A stretch of DNA of 64,000 nucleotides from the NCBI RefSeq assembly GCF_907163265.1, contig NZ_CAJQUM010000001.1:310001-374000 (forward strand), given 5' to 3'. The notes beneath the pieces are model-generated. The model made no database searches and was not told where the DNA came from. It saw only the letters and a list, made by a program, of their open reading frames with translations. Positions 10,381 through 18,978 of this stretch are shown one piece after another. Made by a program: the position numbers and the translations under genes. The stretch is from Georgfuchsia toluolica. Lineage in GTDB: Bacteria > Pseudomonadota > Gammaproteobacteria > Burkholderiales > Rhodocyclaceae. Position 1 is the first letter of the stretch, and the number at the start of each line of letters is the position of its first letter.

Positions 10381-12330
10381 ATGATTCCAGAAATCGGACA
10401 TTTCGCCCTGATACTCGCCCTGTTGGTGGCGCTGATCCAGGGAATTCTGCCGCTGATCGGCAGCCAGAAAGGCATTCCCGCATGGATTGCCCTGGCGCGT
10501 CCGGCGTCATTGACGTTGCTGCTGCTGATCATTGTTGCCTATGGCTGCCTGACCGAGGCCTTCATCGCCAATGACTTCACCGTGCTCTATGTGGCACAGC
10601 ATTCCAATTCGCAGTTGCCTTTGGCATACCGCATCGCGGCGGTCTGGGGCGGTCACGAAGGCTCGCTGCTGCTCTGGATGCTGATGTTGTCGCTCTGGTC
10701 AGCGGCCGTCGCCGCGTTTTCGCGCAGCCTGCCCGACGACATGGTGGCTCGCGTCGAAGCGGTGCTGGGCCTGGTGGCGTCAGGTTTCCTGCTCTTCATC
10801 CTCACCACGTCGAGCCCGTTCGAGCGCTTGTTGCCCGGTGCGGCGGAGGGACGCGACTTGAACCCGCTGTTGCAGGATCCAGGGCTGGTGGTGCATCCGC
10901 CCATGCTCTATATGGGTTATGTCGGTTTCTCGGTGGCCTTTGCCTTTGCCATTGCGGCGTTGCTGTCGGGGCGGCTCGATGCGGCCTGGGCGCGCTGGTC
11001 GCGGCCGTGGACCCTGGCCGCGTGGATATTCATGACAATCGGCATCTCGCTGGGTTCGATCTGGGCCTACTACGAACTGGGCTGGGGCGGCTGGTGGTTC
11101 TGGGATCCGGTCGAAAATGCTTCCTTCATGCCATGGCTGGTGGGCACGGCGCTGATCCATTCGCTCGCGGTGACCGACAAGCGCGGCGCCTTCAAGAACT
11201 GGACGGTGCTGCTCGCCATCGGCGCGTTTTCGCTGTCCCTGCTTGGTACCTTCCTTGTTCGTTCCGGCGTGCTGACCTCGGTGCATGCCTTCGCCTCCGA
11301 TCCGAAGCGAGGCATTTTCATCCTGATGTTTCTCGCCACCGTGGTCGGCAGTTCGCTCACCCTGTACGCCTGGCGGGCGCCCCGGGTCGGACTGGGCGGC
11401 GCTTTTGGCGCGGTGTCGCGGGAAACCCTGTTGCTGATCAACAATATCCTGCTTCTGGCCGCTACCGCTACCGTGCTGCTTGGCACCCTCTATCCGCTTA
11501 TCGTCGACGCGCTCGGCCTCGGCAAGCTTTCGGTCGGTCCTCCCTATTTCAACGCGGTGTTCTCCCCCATATTCGCTCCCCTGGTGTTTCTCATGGCAGT
11601 GGGGCCCATCGCAAACTGGAAGCAGACGTCGGCGAAGGAGATAGTCAAGCGTCTGGGCGTTGCCCTGGTTGCTGCCATTGTCATCGGCGCAGCCTTGCCT
11701 TTCCTCGCCGGCACATGGTCCTGGCCGGCGGCGCTTGGCCTGACGCTTTCGGTATGGGTGGCGATTGCAACCGTTTTGCATATCCGGGATCGGCTCAAAC
11801 TGGGTTCGCGACCACTCGCTTTCTGGGGCATGCATCTGGCGCACTTGGGGATCGCCGTCACCGTGGTTGGCGTGGTGACGGTCAAGGCTTACGAGAATGA
11901 ACAGGACGTACGCATGGCACCTGGTGACACAGTCAGGGCGGGTGCTTATGTGCTGCGTTTCAACGGCGCCAGTCAGGTGCCGGGCCCCAACTACAAGGCG
12001 ATGCGCGGCAACTTTGAACTCATGCGCGATGGCCGCGTGCTCAAGGTGCTGGAGCCGGAAAAGCGCCAGTATTTCTCTTCCGCCATGCCCATGACCGATG
12101 CCGCCATCGATCCGGGAATAACCCGCGACATCTACGTCTCGCTTGGTGATGCCATGGAAGGCGGCGACGGCGCCTGGAGCGTGCGCGTGTACTACAAGCC
12201 ATTTGTGGACTGGATCTGGTTTGGCACGTTGCTGATGGCTCTGGGTGGCGGACTGGCAATGGCCGATCGCCGTTACCGCATGCGCTCGGCTGCCACACAG
12301 GCCGGGGTGTCACTGGAGGCTGCGGCATGA
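10381..12330 (+). CDS. ccmF: Heme lyase CcmF
   Basis: Large polytopic membrane subunit of the cytochrome c heme lyase, 649 residues. The heme-handling WWD segment is WGGWWFWDPVENASFMPWL near residues 237-255, with conserved histidines around it (VHPPMLYMGY; LIHSLAVTDKRG). A periplasmic domain near residues 500-610 precedes the last helix. It joins heme from CcmE to apocytochromes held by CcmH/CcmI. It overlaps ccmG by 4 bases. Confidence 0.96.
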   Translation: MIPEIGHFALILALLVALIQGILPLIGSQKGIPAWIALARPASLTLLLLIIVAYGCLTEAFIANDFTVLYVAQHSNSQLPLAYRIAAVWGGHEGSLLLWMLMLSLWSAAVAAFSRSLPDDMVARVEAVLGLVASGFLLFILTTSSPFERLLPGAAEGRDLNPLLQDPGLVVHPPMLYMGYVGFSVAFAFAIAALLSGRLDAAWARWSRPWTLAAWIFMTIGISLGSIWAYYELGWGGWWFWDPVENASFMPWLVGTALIHSLAVTDKRGAFKNWTVLLAIGAFSLSLLGTFLVRSGVLTSVHAFASDPKRGIFILMFLATVVGSSLTLYAWRAPRVGLGGAFGAVSRETLLLINNILLLAATATVLLGTLYPLIVDALGLGKLSVGPPYFNAVFSPIFAPLVFLMAVGPIANWKQTSAKEIVKRLGVALVAAIVIGAALPFLAGTWSWPAALGLTLSVWVAIATVLHIRDRLKLGSRPLAFWGMHLAHLGIAVTVVGVVTVKAYENEQDVRMAPGDTVRAGAYVLRFNGASQVPGPNYKAMRGNFELMRDGRVLKVLEPEKRQYFSSAMPMTDAAIDPGITRDIYVSLGDAMEGGDGAWSVRVYYKPFVDWIWFGTLLMALGGGLAMADRRYRMRSAATQAGVSLEAAA

Positions 12331-12908
12331 AACGTTTTCTATGGCCCTTGGCGATATTCATCGTACTCTTGGGGTTTCTCGCCGCCGGGCTTAAACACGA
12401 TCCCAGTGAGGTGCCTTCGCCGCTTATCGGCAAGCCGGCGCCTGCCTTTTCTTTGCCACAACTGGCCGGGAATTCGGAGTTCTCGCCGCAGCAGATGCGC
12501 GGCAAGGTCTGGCTGCTTAACGTCTGGTCCACCTGGTGCGTGTCGTGCCGAGCCGAACACGCCTTTCTGGTCGAGGCTGCCCAGCAAATCGGAATTCCCA
12601 TCATTGGCCTCAACTACAAGGAAGTGAGGGGCGATAGCGAGTTAGATGCGCGCAAGTTGCTCCCGGCCGACGAACTGTTGCTGACACGTCAGCGGGCAAA
12701 CGCCTGGATTGCCGAACACGGCAATCCCTACCTGTTGAATGTGCTCGACATGGATGGTCGGGTCGGTATCGATTATGGGGTGTATGGCGTTCCGGAAACC
12801 TACCTGATCGACCGCGAAGGCATCATCCGCTTCAAACAAATCGGGCCGCTTACGCCGGAAGCGATGCAGACCAAGATACTTCCCAAGATAAAAGAACTTA
12901 ATTCCTGA
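12327..12908 (+). CDS. ccmG: Thiol:disulfide interchange protein CcmG/DsbE
   Basis: Membrane-anchored thioredoxin-fold reductant that keeps apocytochrome CXXCH cysteines reduced. The active site is WCVSC (C71 and C74). The cis-proline loop is GVPET, and an N-terminal helix (about residues 5-22) anchors it to the periplasmic face. Length of 193 residues is slightly above the usual 180. It overlaps ccmF by 4 bases and is followed 7 bases later by ccmH. Confidence 0.95.
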   Translation: MKRFLWPLAIFIVLLGFLAAGLKHDPSEVPSPLIGKPAPAFSLPQLAGNSEFSPQQMRGKVWLLNVWSTWCVSCRAEHAFLVEAAQQIGIPIIGLNYKEVRGDSELDARKLLPADELLLTRQRANAWIAEHGNPYLLNVLDMDGRVGIDYGVYGVPETYLIDREGIIRFKQIGPLTPEAMQTKILPKIKELNS

Positions 12909-12915
12909 ATATCAT

Positions 12916-13401
12916 ATGCGTAAATTGCTGGTTTTATTTTTTGCACTTGGCATTTGTCTGACTGCATCGATAGTGAATGCGGGCGAGGCCGTGCCCATGG
13001 CGCAGAATCCCAAGGTCGAGGCACGCCTGCTGGCTATTTCCGAAGAGTTGCGCTGCCTGGTCTGCCAGAATGAAACCCTGGCAGCCTCCCGCGCAGAACT
13101 GGCCGATGATTTGCGCAAGGAAGTCCGCCGCCTCATCATCGAGGGCAAGTCGGATGCGGAGATCAAGGATTATCTCGTGGCGCGTTATGGCGACTTTGTG
13201 CTTTATCGACCGCCGGTCAAACCGACCACCTGGCTGCTCTGGTTCGGTCCCCTGCTTATTGTTGCCGTTGGCATCATCGCATTGCCGGCCTACCTGCGCA
13301 AGCGTGCGGCAAGCCTTAACGGCAGGGGCGAAGTGGCCTTGTCTGAATCAGAACATGCTGAAGCCTTGAGACTGCTCGGCGAGCCGGAGGACAGGGCATG
13401 A
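12916..13401 (+). CDS. ccmH: Cytochrome c biogenesis protein CcmH
   Basis: Periplasmic thiol oxidoreductase subunit of the heme lyase. A signal sequence covers residues 1-22. The redox motif is LRCLVCQNE (C47 and C50), as in CcmH/CycL/NrfF. One C-terminal membrane helix (about residues 107-127) follows. The gene holds only the N-terminal CcmH part; the TPR part is the separate ccmI downstream, which overlaps by 4 bases. In E. coli the two are fused. Confidence 0.95.
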   Translation: MRKLLVLFFALGICLTASIVNAGEAVPMAQNPKVEARLLAISEELRCLVCQNETLAASRAELADDLRKEVRRLIIEGKSDAEIKDYLVARYGDFVLYRPPVKPTTWLLWFGPLLIVAVGIIALPAYLRKRAASLNGRGEVALSESEHAEALRLLGEPEDRA

Positions 13402-14693
13402 CTGCAATGTTTTGGGTTATTGCCGGCATCCTGATGGCGCTGGTGGTTCTGCTTTTGTCCCGGCCGCTGCTGCGCCGCCGGATCGTTACCGCGGGGGCTT
13501 CGAATCGGGCAACCAATGCCTCTATCTACCGTGAGCAGCTTGCAGAACTGGTGCGCGATCGAGAGAGAGGGATTTTGCCGGAGTCCGATTATCGAGCGGC
13601 GCATGCCGAACTTGAGCGCCGCCTGATCGAGGACACACGCAGTGACCAAAGGGAATCCCCGCGGGGCGACGCTGCAGCCCAATCCGCGACTGGCGGTGGA
13701 CAGCGTTCAATACGGACGGCGGTAACACTGCTGTTGCTGATTCCGCTTGCCGCCATACCGCTTTACTTCCAACTCGGCAAACCTGCCGCGCTCGACGTCA
13801 GCGCAGCCCAGCCGCTTGCTGCCGACGATTCTGCCAAATCGCTGGAGCATTTGAACCAACTGGTCGCAAAATTGACCGAAAAGCTGGCCAGGAACCCGGA
13901 TAGCCCCCAGGATTGGGTCATGCTCGGACGCGTCTACAGGGCGCTGGGGCGCTACGGCGATGCCGAGCAGGCATATCAGCGTGCCGGGCCCGCCGCCAAT
14001 GCGGAATCCGCGCTGATTCTCGAACGCGTCGAAATGGCATTGGACCAGAATGGCGGCCGCATTGAAGGGGCGACGCTGGAGCTGCTTAACGGGGTACTCA
14101 AGAAGGAACCCGCAAACCCCCGTGCAAAATTCCTCGCTGGTTACAGTGCATTCAGCCGCGCCGATTACAAAGCGGCAATTTCCTATTGGGAGCCCCTGCT
14201 GAAACTGGTGGCGCCCGGTTCGCAGGATGCGGATAATCTCAGCGCGAGTATCGCCGAAGCGCGAGCCCGTCTTGGCGGTGATGCGCCGGAGATACTCCCG
14301 GCTGAGGCCTCCGCCGCATCGCCTTCGGCAACATCCGCCGCGGCCAATGCCGCAGTCATTCGCGGCAAGGTTAGCCTGGCGCCCGCCCTGAAGGCCAGGG
14401 CGGCGCCCAGCGATCCGGTGTTCATTTTCGCGCGTGCCATACAAGGGCCGCCCATGCCTCTCGCCGCGATCAGGGTCACCGTCGCCGACCTGCCGCTGGA
14501 ATTCACCCTTGACGACAGCTTGGCCATGAGTCCCCAGACGAAATTGTCGCTCTTCAAGACCGTGCGGGTCGAGGCGCGCGTCGCCAAATCGGGAGACGTG
14601 GCTGCCAACCCCGGCGATCTGGCGGGAAGCGTCGAATCGGTAAAGGTCGGCACGACCGGGCTGGCGCTGACCATCGACCACGTTCTGCCCTGA
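13398..14693 (+). CDS. ccmI: Cytochrome c biogenesis protein CcmI
   Basis: Apocytochrome c chaperone of the heme lyase, 431 residues. Two N-terminal membrane helices (about 4-23 and 111-131) enclose a cytoplasmic loop containing REQLAEL. TPR-like repeats follow (about 145-300, for example DWVMLGRVYRALGRYGDAEQAY). The C-terminal domain (about 315-431) includes VFIFARAIQGPPMPLAAIRV, found in the longer CcmI/CycH forms. Last gene of the operon. Confidence 0.93.
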   Translation: MTAMFWVIAGILMALVVLLLSRPLLRRRIVTAGASNRATNASIYREQLAELVRDRERGILPESDYRAAHAELERRLIEDTRSDQRESPRGDAAAQSATGGGQRSIRTAVTLLLLIPLAAIPLYFQLGKPAALDVSAAQPLAADDSAKSLEHLNQLVAKLTEKLARNPDSPQDWVMLGRVYRALGRYGDAEQAYQRAGPAANAESALILERVEMALDQNGGRIEGATLELLNGVLKKEPANPRAKFLAGYSAFSRADYKAAISYWEPLLKLVAPGSQDADNLSASIAEARARLGGDAPEILPAEASAASPSATSAAANAAVIRGKVSLAPALKARAAPSDPVFIFARAIQGPPMPLAAIRVTVADLPLEFTLDDSLAMSPQTKLSLFKTVRVEARVAKSGDVAANPGDLAGSVESVKVGTTGLALTIDHVLP

Positions 14694-14900
14694 ACGACGC
14701 CGACTGTCGCCGCGAGGCCCCGTTTCCATGCCGGCGAGGGCGATGGGGAGCGTTTTGAACGCTTCGCCATCACTGCCATGGCCGGCGCCAGCCGTGGCCG
14801 CCAAGCTTCCGCGTTGATCGTCAATACTCGCGCGAACATCGCGCGGATCAAATTGCCTTTCTCGGCAACGCTGATTCTGTCATGATCGGGCAGTTTATTC

Positions 14901-15902
14901 ATGAACTCCTTATTGGCTTCCGCTGCTTTTCATCAAAGCCGGAGCAGCGATGCGATTTCAGGCTATCTGAATAGTTGCGTGTCCTCAGTAAACCAACCAT
15001 TACCCGCGGGATTTCGGATAGGGCAGTACCGCATAGAACGCCGGATCTCGGACGGCGGGTTTTCGATCGTCTATCTGGCCTATGACGAACAGGAAGCGCC
15101 GGTGGCGATCAAGGAATACCTGCCGGCGGCGTTCGCGCGGCGCACGGGGGCGGCGCCGGAGCCGGTGGTGGCCACGGAGCACCGTGCCGCCTTTGACCAG
15201 GGGCGGCGCTGTTTTTTCGAGGAAGCCCAGCACCTGGTGCAACTGAAGCACAAGAACGTGGTGCGGGTGCTGGATTTCCTGCGCGCCAACGGCACCGTCT
15301 ATCTGGTCATGGAATACGAGCGCGGCCGCACCCTGCAGGAACACATCCACAAGCTGCACGGCACGCTGGGCGAGAACTTCCTGCGCTACACCTTCGCCCA
15401 CCTGTTGAGCGGCCTGCGCGAAGTGCATACCCAGAAACTGCTGCATCTGGACATCAAGCCTGCCAACATCTACCTGCGCAGCGACGGCACGCCGGTCCTG
15501 CTCGACTTCGGCGCCTCGCGCCAGACCCTCGGCCGCGACACCCCGCCGGAACGGGCCATGCACACGCCCGGCTTCGCCGCCCCGGAACAATATGGCGACG
15601 ACGAACCGCTCGGGCCGTGGACCGACATCTATGCCGTCGGCGCCACCATGTATGCCTGCCTGTCCGGGGCCAAACTGCCGGCGGCCGACGAGCGCCGGAA
15701 AAAAGACCAGCTGCGCCCGGCCACGGCGGCCTGGCGCGGCAAGTACTCGGCCCACCTGCTCGGCCTCATCGACGGCTGCCTGGCGCTGGACCCCCTGGCA
15801 CGGCCGCAGAGCATCTTCGCCCTGCAACGCGAACTCGCCACCCCGCCGCCGCACTGGCTGCACCACATCGGCAGCCGGTTGCGGCAGGCCGTCAAAAAAT
15901 GA
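14901..15902 (+). CDS. Hanks-type serine/threonine protein kinase
   Basis: Soluble bacterial protein kinase of 333 residues with a full catalytic core. Visible elements are the glycine-rich loop SDGGFSIVY (50-58), lysine K71 in VAIKEYLP, probable helix-C glutamate E108, the catalytic loop HLDIKPANIYL (D184, K186, N189, an HLD variant of HRD), DFG at 202-204 and the APE segment (FAAPEQY). No membrane helix or PASTA repeat is present. The first roughly 35 residues resemble no kinase, so a GTG at 14979 (V27) could be the true start. Its stop overlaps a PP2C phosphatase start, so the two form a kinase/phosphatase pair, probably acting on the same targets. Confidence 0.9.
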   Translation: MNSLLASAAFHQSRSSDAISGYLNSCVSSVNQPLPAGFRIGQYRIERRISDGGFSIVYLAYDEQEAPVAIKEYLPAAFARRTGAAPEPVVATEHRAAFDQGRRCFFEEAQHLVQLKHKNVVRVLDFLRANGTVYLVMEYERGRTLQEHIHKLHGTLGENFLRYTFAHLLSGLREVHTQKLLHLDIKPANIYLRSDGTPVLLDFGASRQTLGRDTPPERAMHTPGFAAPEQYGDDEPLGPWTDIYAVGATMYACLSGAKLPAADERRKKDQLRPATAAWRGKYSAHLLGLIDGCLALDPLARPQSIFALQRELATPPPHWLHHIGSRLRQAVKK

Positions 15903-16774
15903 AATTCACCGTTTATCAGGAAAGCCGCATCGGCCGGCGCGCCAACAACCAGGACCGCCTGCTCTGCCGCCATTCGTCCGAAGCGCTGCTCCTGGCCGTC
16001 GCCGACGGCATGGGTGGCCACCGGAATGGCGAAGTGGCGGCCCAGGTCGCCATGGTGCGGATTGCCAAAAGCTTCGAGCAACAGGCCCGGCCGCGTCTGG
16101 CCGACCCGGCCCAGTTCCTGGTCGAAGCCCTGCTCGATGCCCACCATGCCGTCAAGATGCTGGCCGGCGGGCAACCGCGCCCGCCGCATACCACCTGCGT
16201 GGCCTGCGTCGTCCAGGACGGCTGCGCCTGGTGGGCGCATGCCGGCGACTCGCGCCTGTACCTGATTCGCAACGGCGAACTGGTGGCGCGCACGCGCGAC
16301 CACTCCCATGTCGAAAGCCTGTTGCAGGAAGGCCTCATCAGCGCCGCCGAAGCCGTAAATCATCCGCAGCGCAATCTGGTGCTGAGCTGTCTGGGCACGC
16401 CGCGCATCCCGCGCGTCGATCTGGCCATCCTGGACCTGAAGGTCGGCGACGTGATGCTGTTGTGCAGCGACGGCATCTGGGGTCCGCTGCGCGAGCAAGT
16501 GCTGGTCAGCGCCTTCAGCGGCGGCGATGTCGGCCAGGCGGCGCCGCAGATTCTCGACCTGGCCGAGCACAATGCCGGCGATAATGGCGACAACCTGACG
16601 CTGATTGCGATGCGCTGGGAGGGGAACGACAGCGGCCCCGTCACCGTCGCCAATTTCCCCGATACCGTATTCAATGCCAGCCAGGGGACTGCGCCCAAGT
16701 TGCTCAGCAATGAAGATATCGAGCGCGCTGTCGCCGAAATCCAGGCCCACATCAAACCCAAGCAGGCTTCGTAG
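15899..16774 (+). CDS. PP2C-family serine/threonine phosphatase
   Basis: Metal-dependent protein phosphatase of 291 residues. PP2C motifs appear in order: ANNQDRLL near the start, VADGMGGHRNGE (metal-binding DGxGG), AHAGDSRLYLIRNG, LLCSDGIWGPL, and GDNLTLIAM near residue 235. The frame is open for 94 codons upstream, but that part overlaps the kinase. MKFTVYQESRIG at 15899 is the family-like start, with an ATGA overlap. It should reverse phosphorylation made by the adjacent kinase. A phosphate transporter pair lies downstream, with no proof of a functional link. Confidence 0.9.
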   Translation: MKFTVYQESRIGRRANNQDRLLCRHSSEALLLAVADGMGGHRNGEVAAQVAMVRIAKSFEQQARPRLADPAQFLVEALLDAHHAVKMLAGGQPRPPHTTCVACVVQDGCAWWAHAGDSRLYLIRNGELVARTRDHSHVESLLQEGLISAAEAVNHPQRNLVLSCLGTPRIPRVDLAILDLKVGDVMLLCSDGIWGPLREQVLVSAFSGGDVGQAAPQILDLAEHNAGDNGDNLTLIAMRWEGNDSGPVTVANFPDTVFNASQGTAPKLLSNEDIERAVAEIQAHIKPKQAS

Positions 16775-16883
16775 ATGGAGCAGGGCTCCACTTATCTGCG
16801 TGGAGATTTTGTCCAAGCTAACGGGGCCGGTGCTTATTTCATCTCTGTTAAACTCCGCCCGTCTTTTACTCAGGCCACTGACC

Positions 16884-17522
16884 ATGTTCTCGAAATTGAT
16901 GCCCAAGGACGGAAAATTCTTCGAGCTTTTCGACGCTCACGCCGAGTTGATTAGCAAGGGCGGACGGGAATTGACAGTGTTGGTGGCCGATTTGTCGAAT
17001 GGTCCGGAAACGCTGCAGCGTCACTGGAAAAATATCGATGAAATGGAACAGCGTGCTGACAAGATTACCCGCGAGGTGATGGCGCTGTTGCACACCTCCT
17101 TCAACACCCCGCTCGATCAGCATGATATCCATAGCCTGATCACGACCATGGATGATGTCCTCGACATGACCCAGGATTTTGCCGAGACCATGTATTTGTA
17201 TGATGTGCGCAAACTGACGCAGGAAGCGGTGCAACTGGCCGACATCTGCAGCTTTTGTTGCGAGCGTGTCGAAGATGCCGTCGGCCTGATCCACAACATG
17301 GACAGCGCGCAGGCCATTCTCAAGACCTGCCAGGAGATCGACCGGCTTGAATCCGACGCCGACCGGGTGATGCGCACCGGCATGGCCAAGTTGTTCCGCG
17401 AGGAAGCTGATACGCGCGAACTGATCAAGATGAAGGGCATTTACGAGTTGCTTGAAGCCATTACCGACCGCTGTGAGGACGTGGCCAACATCATCGAGGG
17501 CATCGTCCTCGAAAATGCCTGA
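16884..17522 (+). CDS. DUF47 / PhoU-like phosphate transport accessory protein
   Basis: All-helical DUF47 (TIGR00153) protein of 212 residues, typical partner of Pit transporters. The start FSKLMPKDGKFFELFDAHAE and the internal repeats of E/D-rich helices (IDEMEQRADKITREV; CQEIDRLESDADRVM) are characteristic of the PhoU fold, where they bind metal ions. It is followed 3 bases later by pit. The role is probably to control phosphate uptake through Pit. The ATG at 16884 fits the family start; further upstream the open frame overlaps the phosphatase gene. Confidence 0.9.
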   Translation: MFSKLMPKDGKFFELFDAHAELISKGGRELTVLVADLSNGPETLQRHWKNIDEMEQRADKITREVMALLHTSFNTPLDQHDIHSLITTMDDVLDMTQDFAETMYLYDVRKLTQEAVQLADICSFCCERVEDAVGLIHNMDSAQAILKTCQEIDRLESDADRVMRTGMAKLFREEADTRELIKMKGIYELLEAITDRCEDVANIIEGIVLENA

Positions 17523-17525
17523 GTC

Positions 17526-18533
17526 ATGCTGACCCTCGATATCGGCGTTGGGTCGCTGCTGTTGCTGGTCGCGCTGGCACTGGCTTTCGATTTCATGAAC
17601 GGCTTCCACGACGCGGCCAACTCGATTGCCACCATCGTCTCCACCCGCGTCCTTAAACCGCAACATGCGGTGATCTGGGCGTCCGTGTTCAACGTCGCCG
17701 CGATTTTCATATTCCAGCTCAAGGTGGCGAGCACCATCGGCAAGGGCACCATCGATCCGTCCATCGTCGACCAGCATGTGATTTTCGGCGCCCTCATTGG
17801 CGCCATCGTCTGGAATATCGTGACCTGGTATTACGGTATCCCCTCGAGTTCCTCGCACGCCCTGATCGGCGGGCTGGTCGGTTCGGCGCTGGCCAAATCA
17901 GGTTCCGGCTCGCTGATCTGGGCCGGTGTCGGCAAGACCGTATTGTTTATTTTTGTCTCGCCGCTTTTGGGTTTTTTGCTCGGTGGCATGATGATGGTGA
18001 TCGTGTCGTGGCTGTTCCGTCGCATGCATGGACGCAAGGTGGACAAGCTATTCCGGCGCCTGCAACTATTTTCCGCCGCGCTTTACAGCCTTGGCCACGG
18101 CGGCAACGACGCGCAGAAAACCATCGGCATTATCTGGATGCTATTGATTGCCGCCGGCGCTTCCAACCCCAATGACTCGGTGCCGGTCTGGGTGATTGCC
18201 GCCTGTTATCTCTCGATGGGCCTGGGTACCATGTTCGGCGGCTGGCGCATTGTCAAAACCATGGGTCAGCGCATCACCAAGCTCGATCAGCCACGCGGCT
18301 TCTGTGCCAATTTTGGCGGCGCATTGACGCTGTTCCTGGCCAGCAGCCTGGGCATCCCGGTCTCGACCACGCATACCATCACCGGCGCCATCGCCGGTGT
18401 CGGCACCACGCGCGGACCGAAGAGCGTGCGCTGGGGCGTGGCCGGCGGCATCGTCTGGGCCTGGATATTGACGATACCGGCGACGGCCATCGTTTCCGCG
18501 ATTGCCTATAAGGTCAGCGGAATATTTTTATAG
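17526..18533 (+). CDS. pit: Inorganic phosphate transporter, Pit family
   Basis: Low-affinity phosphate (metal-phosphate symport) permease of 335 residues. Both signature repeats are present: GFHDAANSIATIVSTRVL in the first half and LGHGGNDAQKTIGII in the second, each with the conserved N-D/A core, among about ten membrane helices. It is translated immediately after the DUF47 gene. It converges on the DUF1841 gene with only 16 bases between the stops. Confidence 0.93.
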   Translation: MLTLDIGVGSLLLLVALALAFDFMNGFHDAANSIATIVSTRVLKPQHAVIWASVFNVAAIFIFQLKVASTIGKGTIDPSIVDQHVIFGALIGAIVWNIVTWYYGIPSSSSHALIGGLVGSALAKSGSGSLIWAGVGKTVLFIFVSPLLGFLLGGMMMVIVSWLFRRMHGRKVDKLFRRLQLFSAALYSLGHGGNDAQKTIGIIWMLLIAAGASNPNDSVPVWVIAACYLSMGLGTMFGGWRIVKTMGQRITKLDQPRGFCANFGGALTLFLASSLGIPVSTTHTITGAIAGVGTTRGPKSVRWGVAGGIVWAWILTIPATAIVSAIAYKVSGIFL

Positions 18534-18549
18534 CATTTTGGCGCGGTTC

Positions 18550-18978
18550 CTATTCCGCCGCGCGCTGCAATAATTCCAGGTAGGCGGCGCCGTCGAGCGG
18601 TTTTTGGTCGCGCTGGCTGCGCCACAGCGTTTCGGCCAATCCTTCCAGCATGATGTGCAAGGCTTCGTGCCGGTCGCCGCGTTGCGCCAGCAGCTTGTTG
18701 TAAATGACGACGATGCCGGGCGGTTGATTGATCGAGAGTTGTTCCTCGATCGCCAGGTGCAGCGACAGATGCAGGAAGGGGTTGGTCTCGCCGTGTTCCG
18801 GCAGCCATTCACGTTGCAGCGCCTTGTCGGGTGCGTCGAGCAGGGCATGGTATTCCGGATGCATGGAGACGATATCGCCGGCGATGGTTTCCAGCGCTGT
18901 CGCCGGCAGCCGGTCGCGGCGTTTGCGCCACGCTTCGGCGAGGAACTGGCGCGCCTGTTCGCGCGAAGGGTTAAACAT
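18550..18978 (-). CDS. DUF1841 family protein
   Basis: Conserved protein of unknown function, 142 residues, common in beta- and gammaproteobacteria. Recognisable segments are MFNPSREQARQFL at the start, HPEYHALLD and HLSLHLAIEEQLSINQPPGI. No membrane segment or catalytic motif is evident; the conserved His/Glu pairs (HLSLHLAIEEQ) could bind a metal, which is inference. It overlaps the FIST gene by 8 bases and is the last gene of the pyrD-rnfB-nth-FIST string. Confidence 0.88.
   Translation of the reverse strand: MFNPSREQARQFLAEAWRKRRDRLPATALETIAGDIVSMHPEYHALLDAPDKALQREWLPEHGETNPFLHLSLHLAIEEQLSINQPPGIVVIYNKLLAQRGDRHEALHIMLEGLAETLWRSQRDQKPLDGAAYLELLQRAAE

Noticed and set aside
10780-11844. A 354-codon minus-strand open frame across ccmF
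   Set aside because: It is a shadow of ccmF in high-GC DNA, rich in Arg, Gln and His, with no family match and no ribosome-binding site.
14901-16774. A defence or toxin system built on the kinase/phosphatase pair
   Set aside because: The neighbours are cytochrome c maturation and phosphate uptake genes, and no nuclease, effector or mobile element is present.
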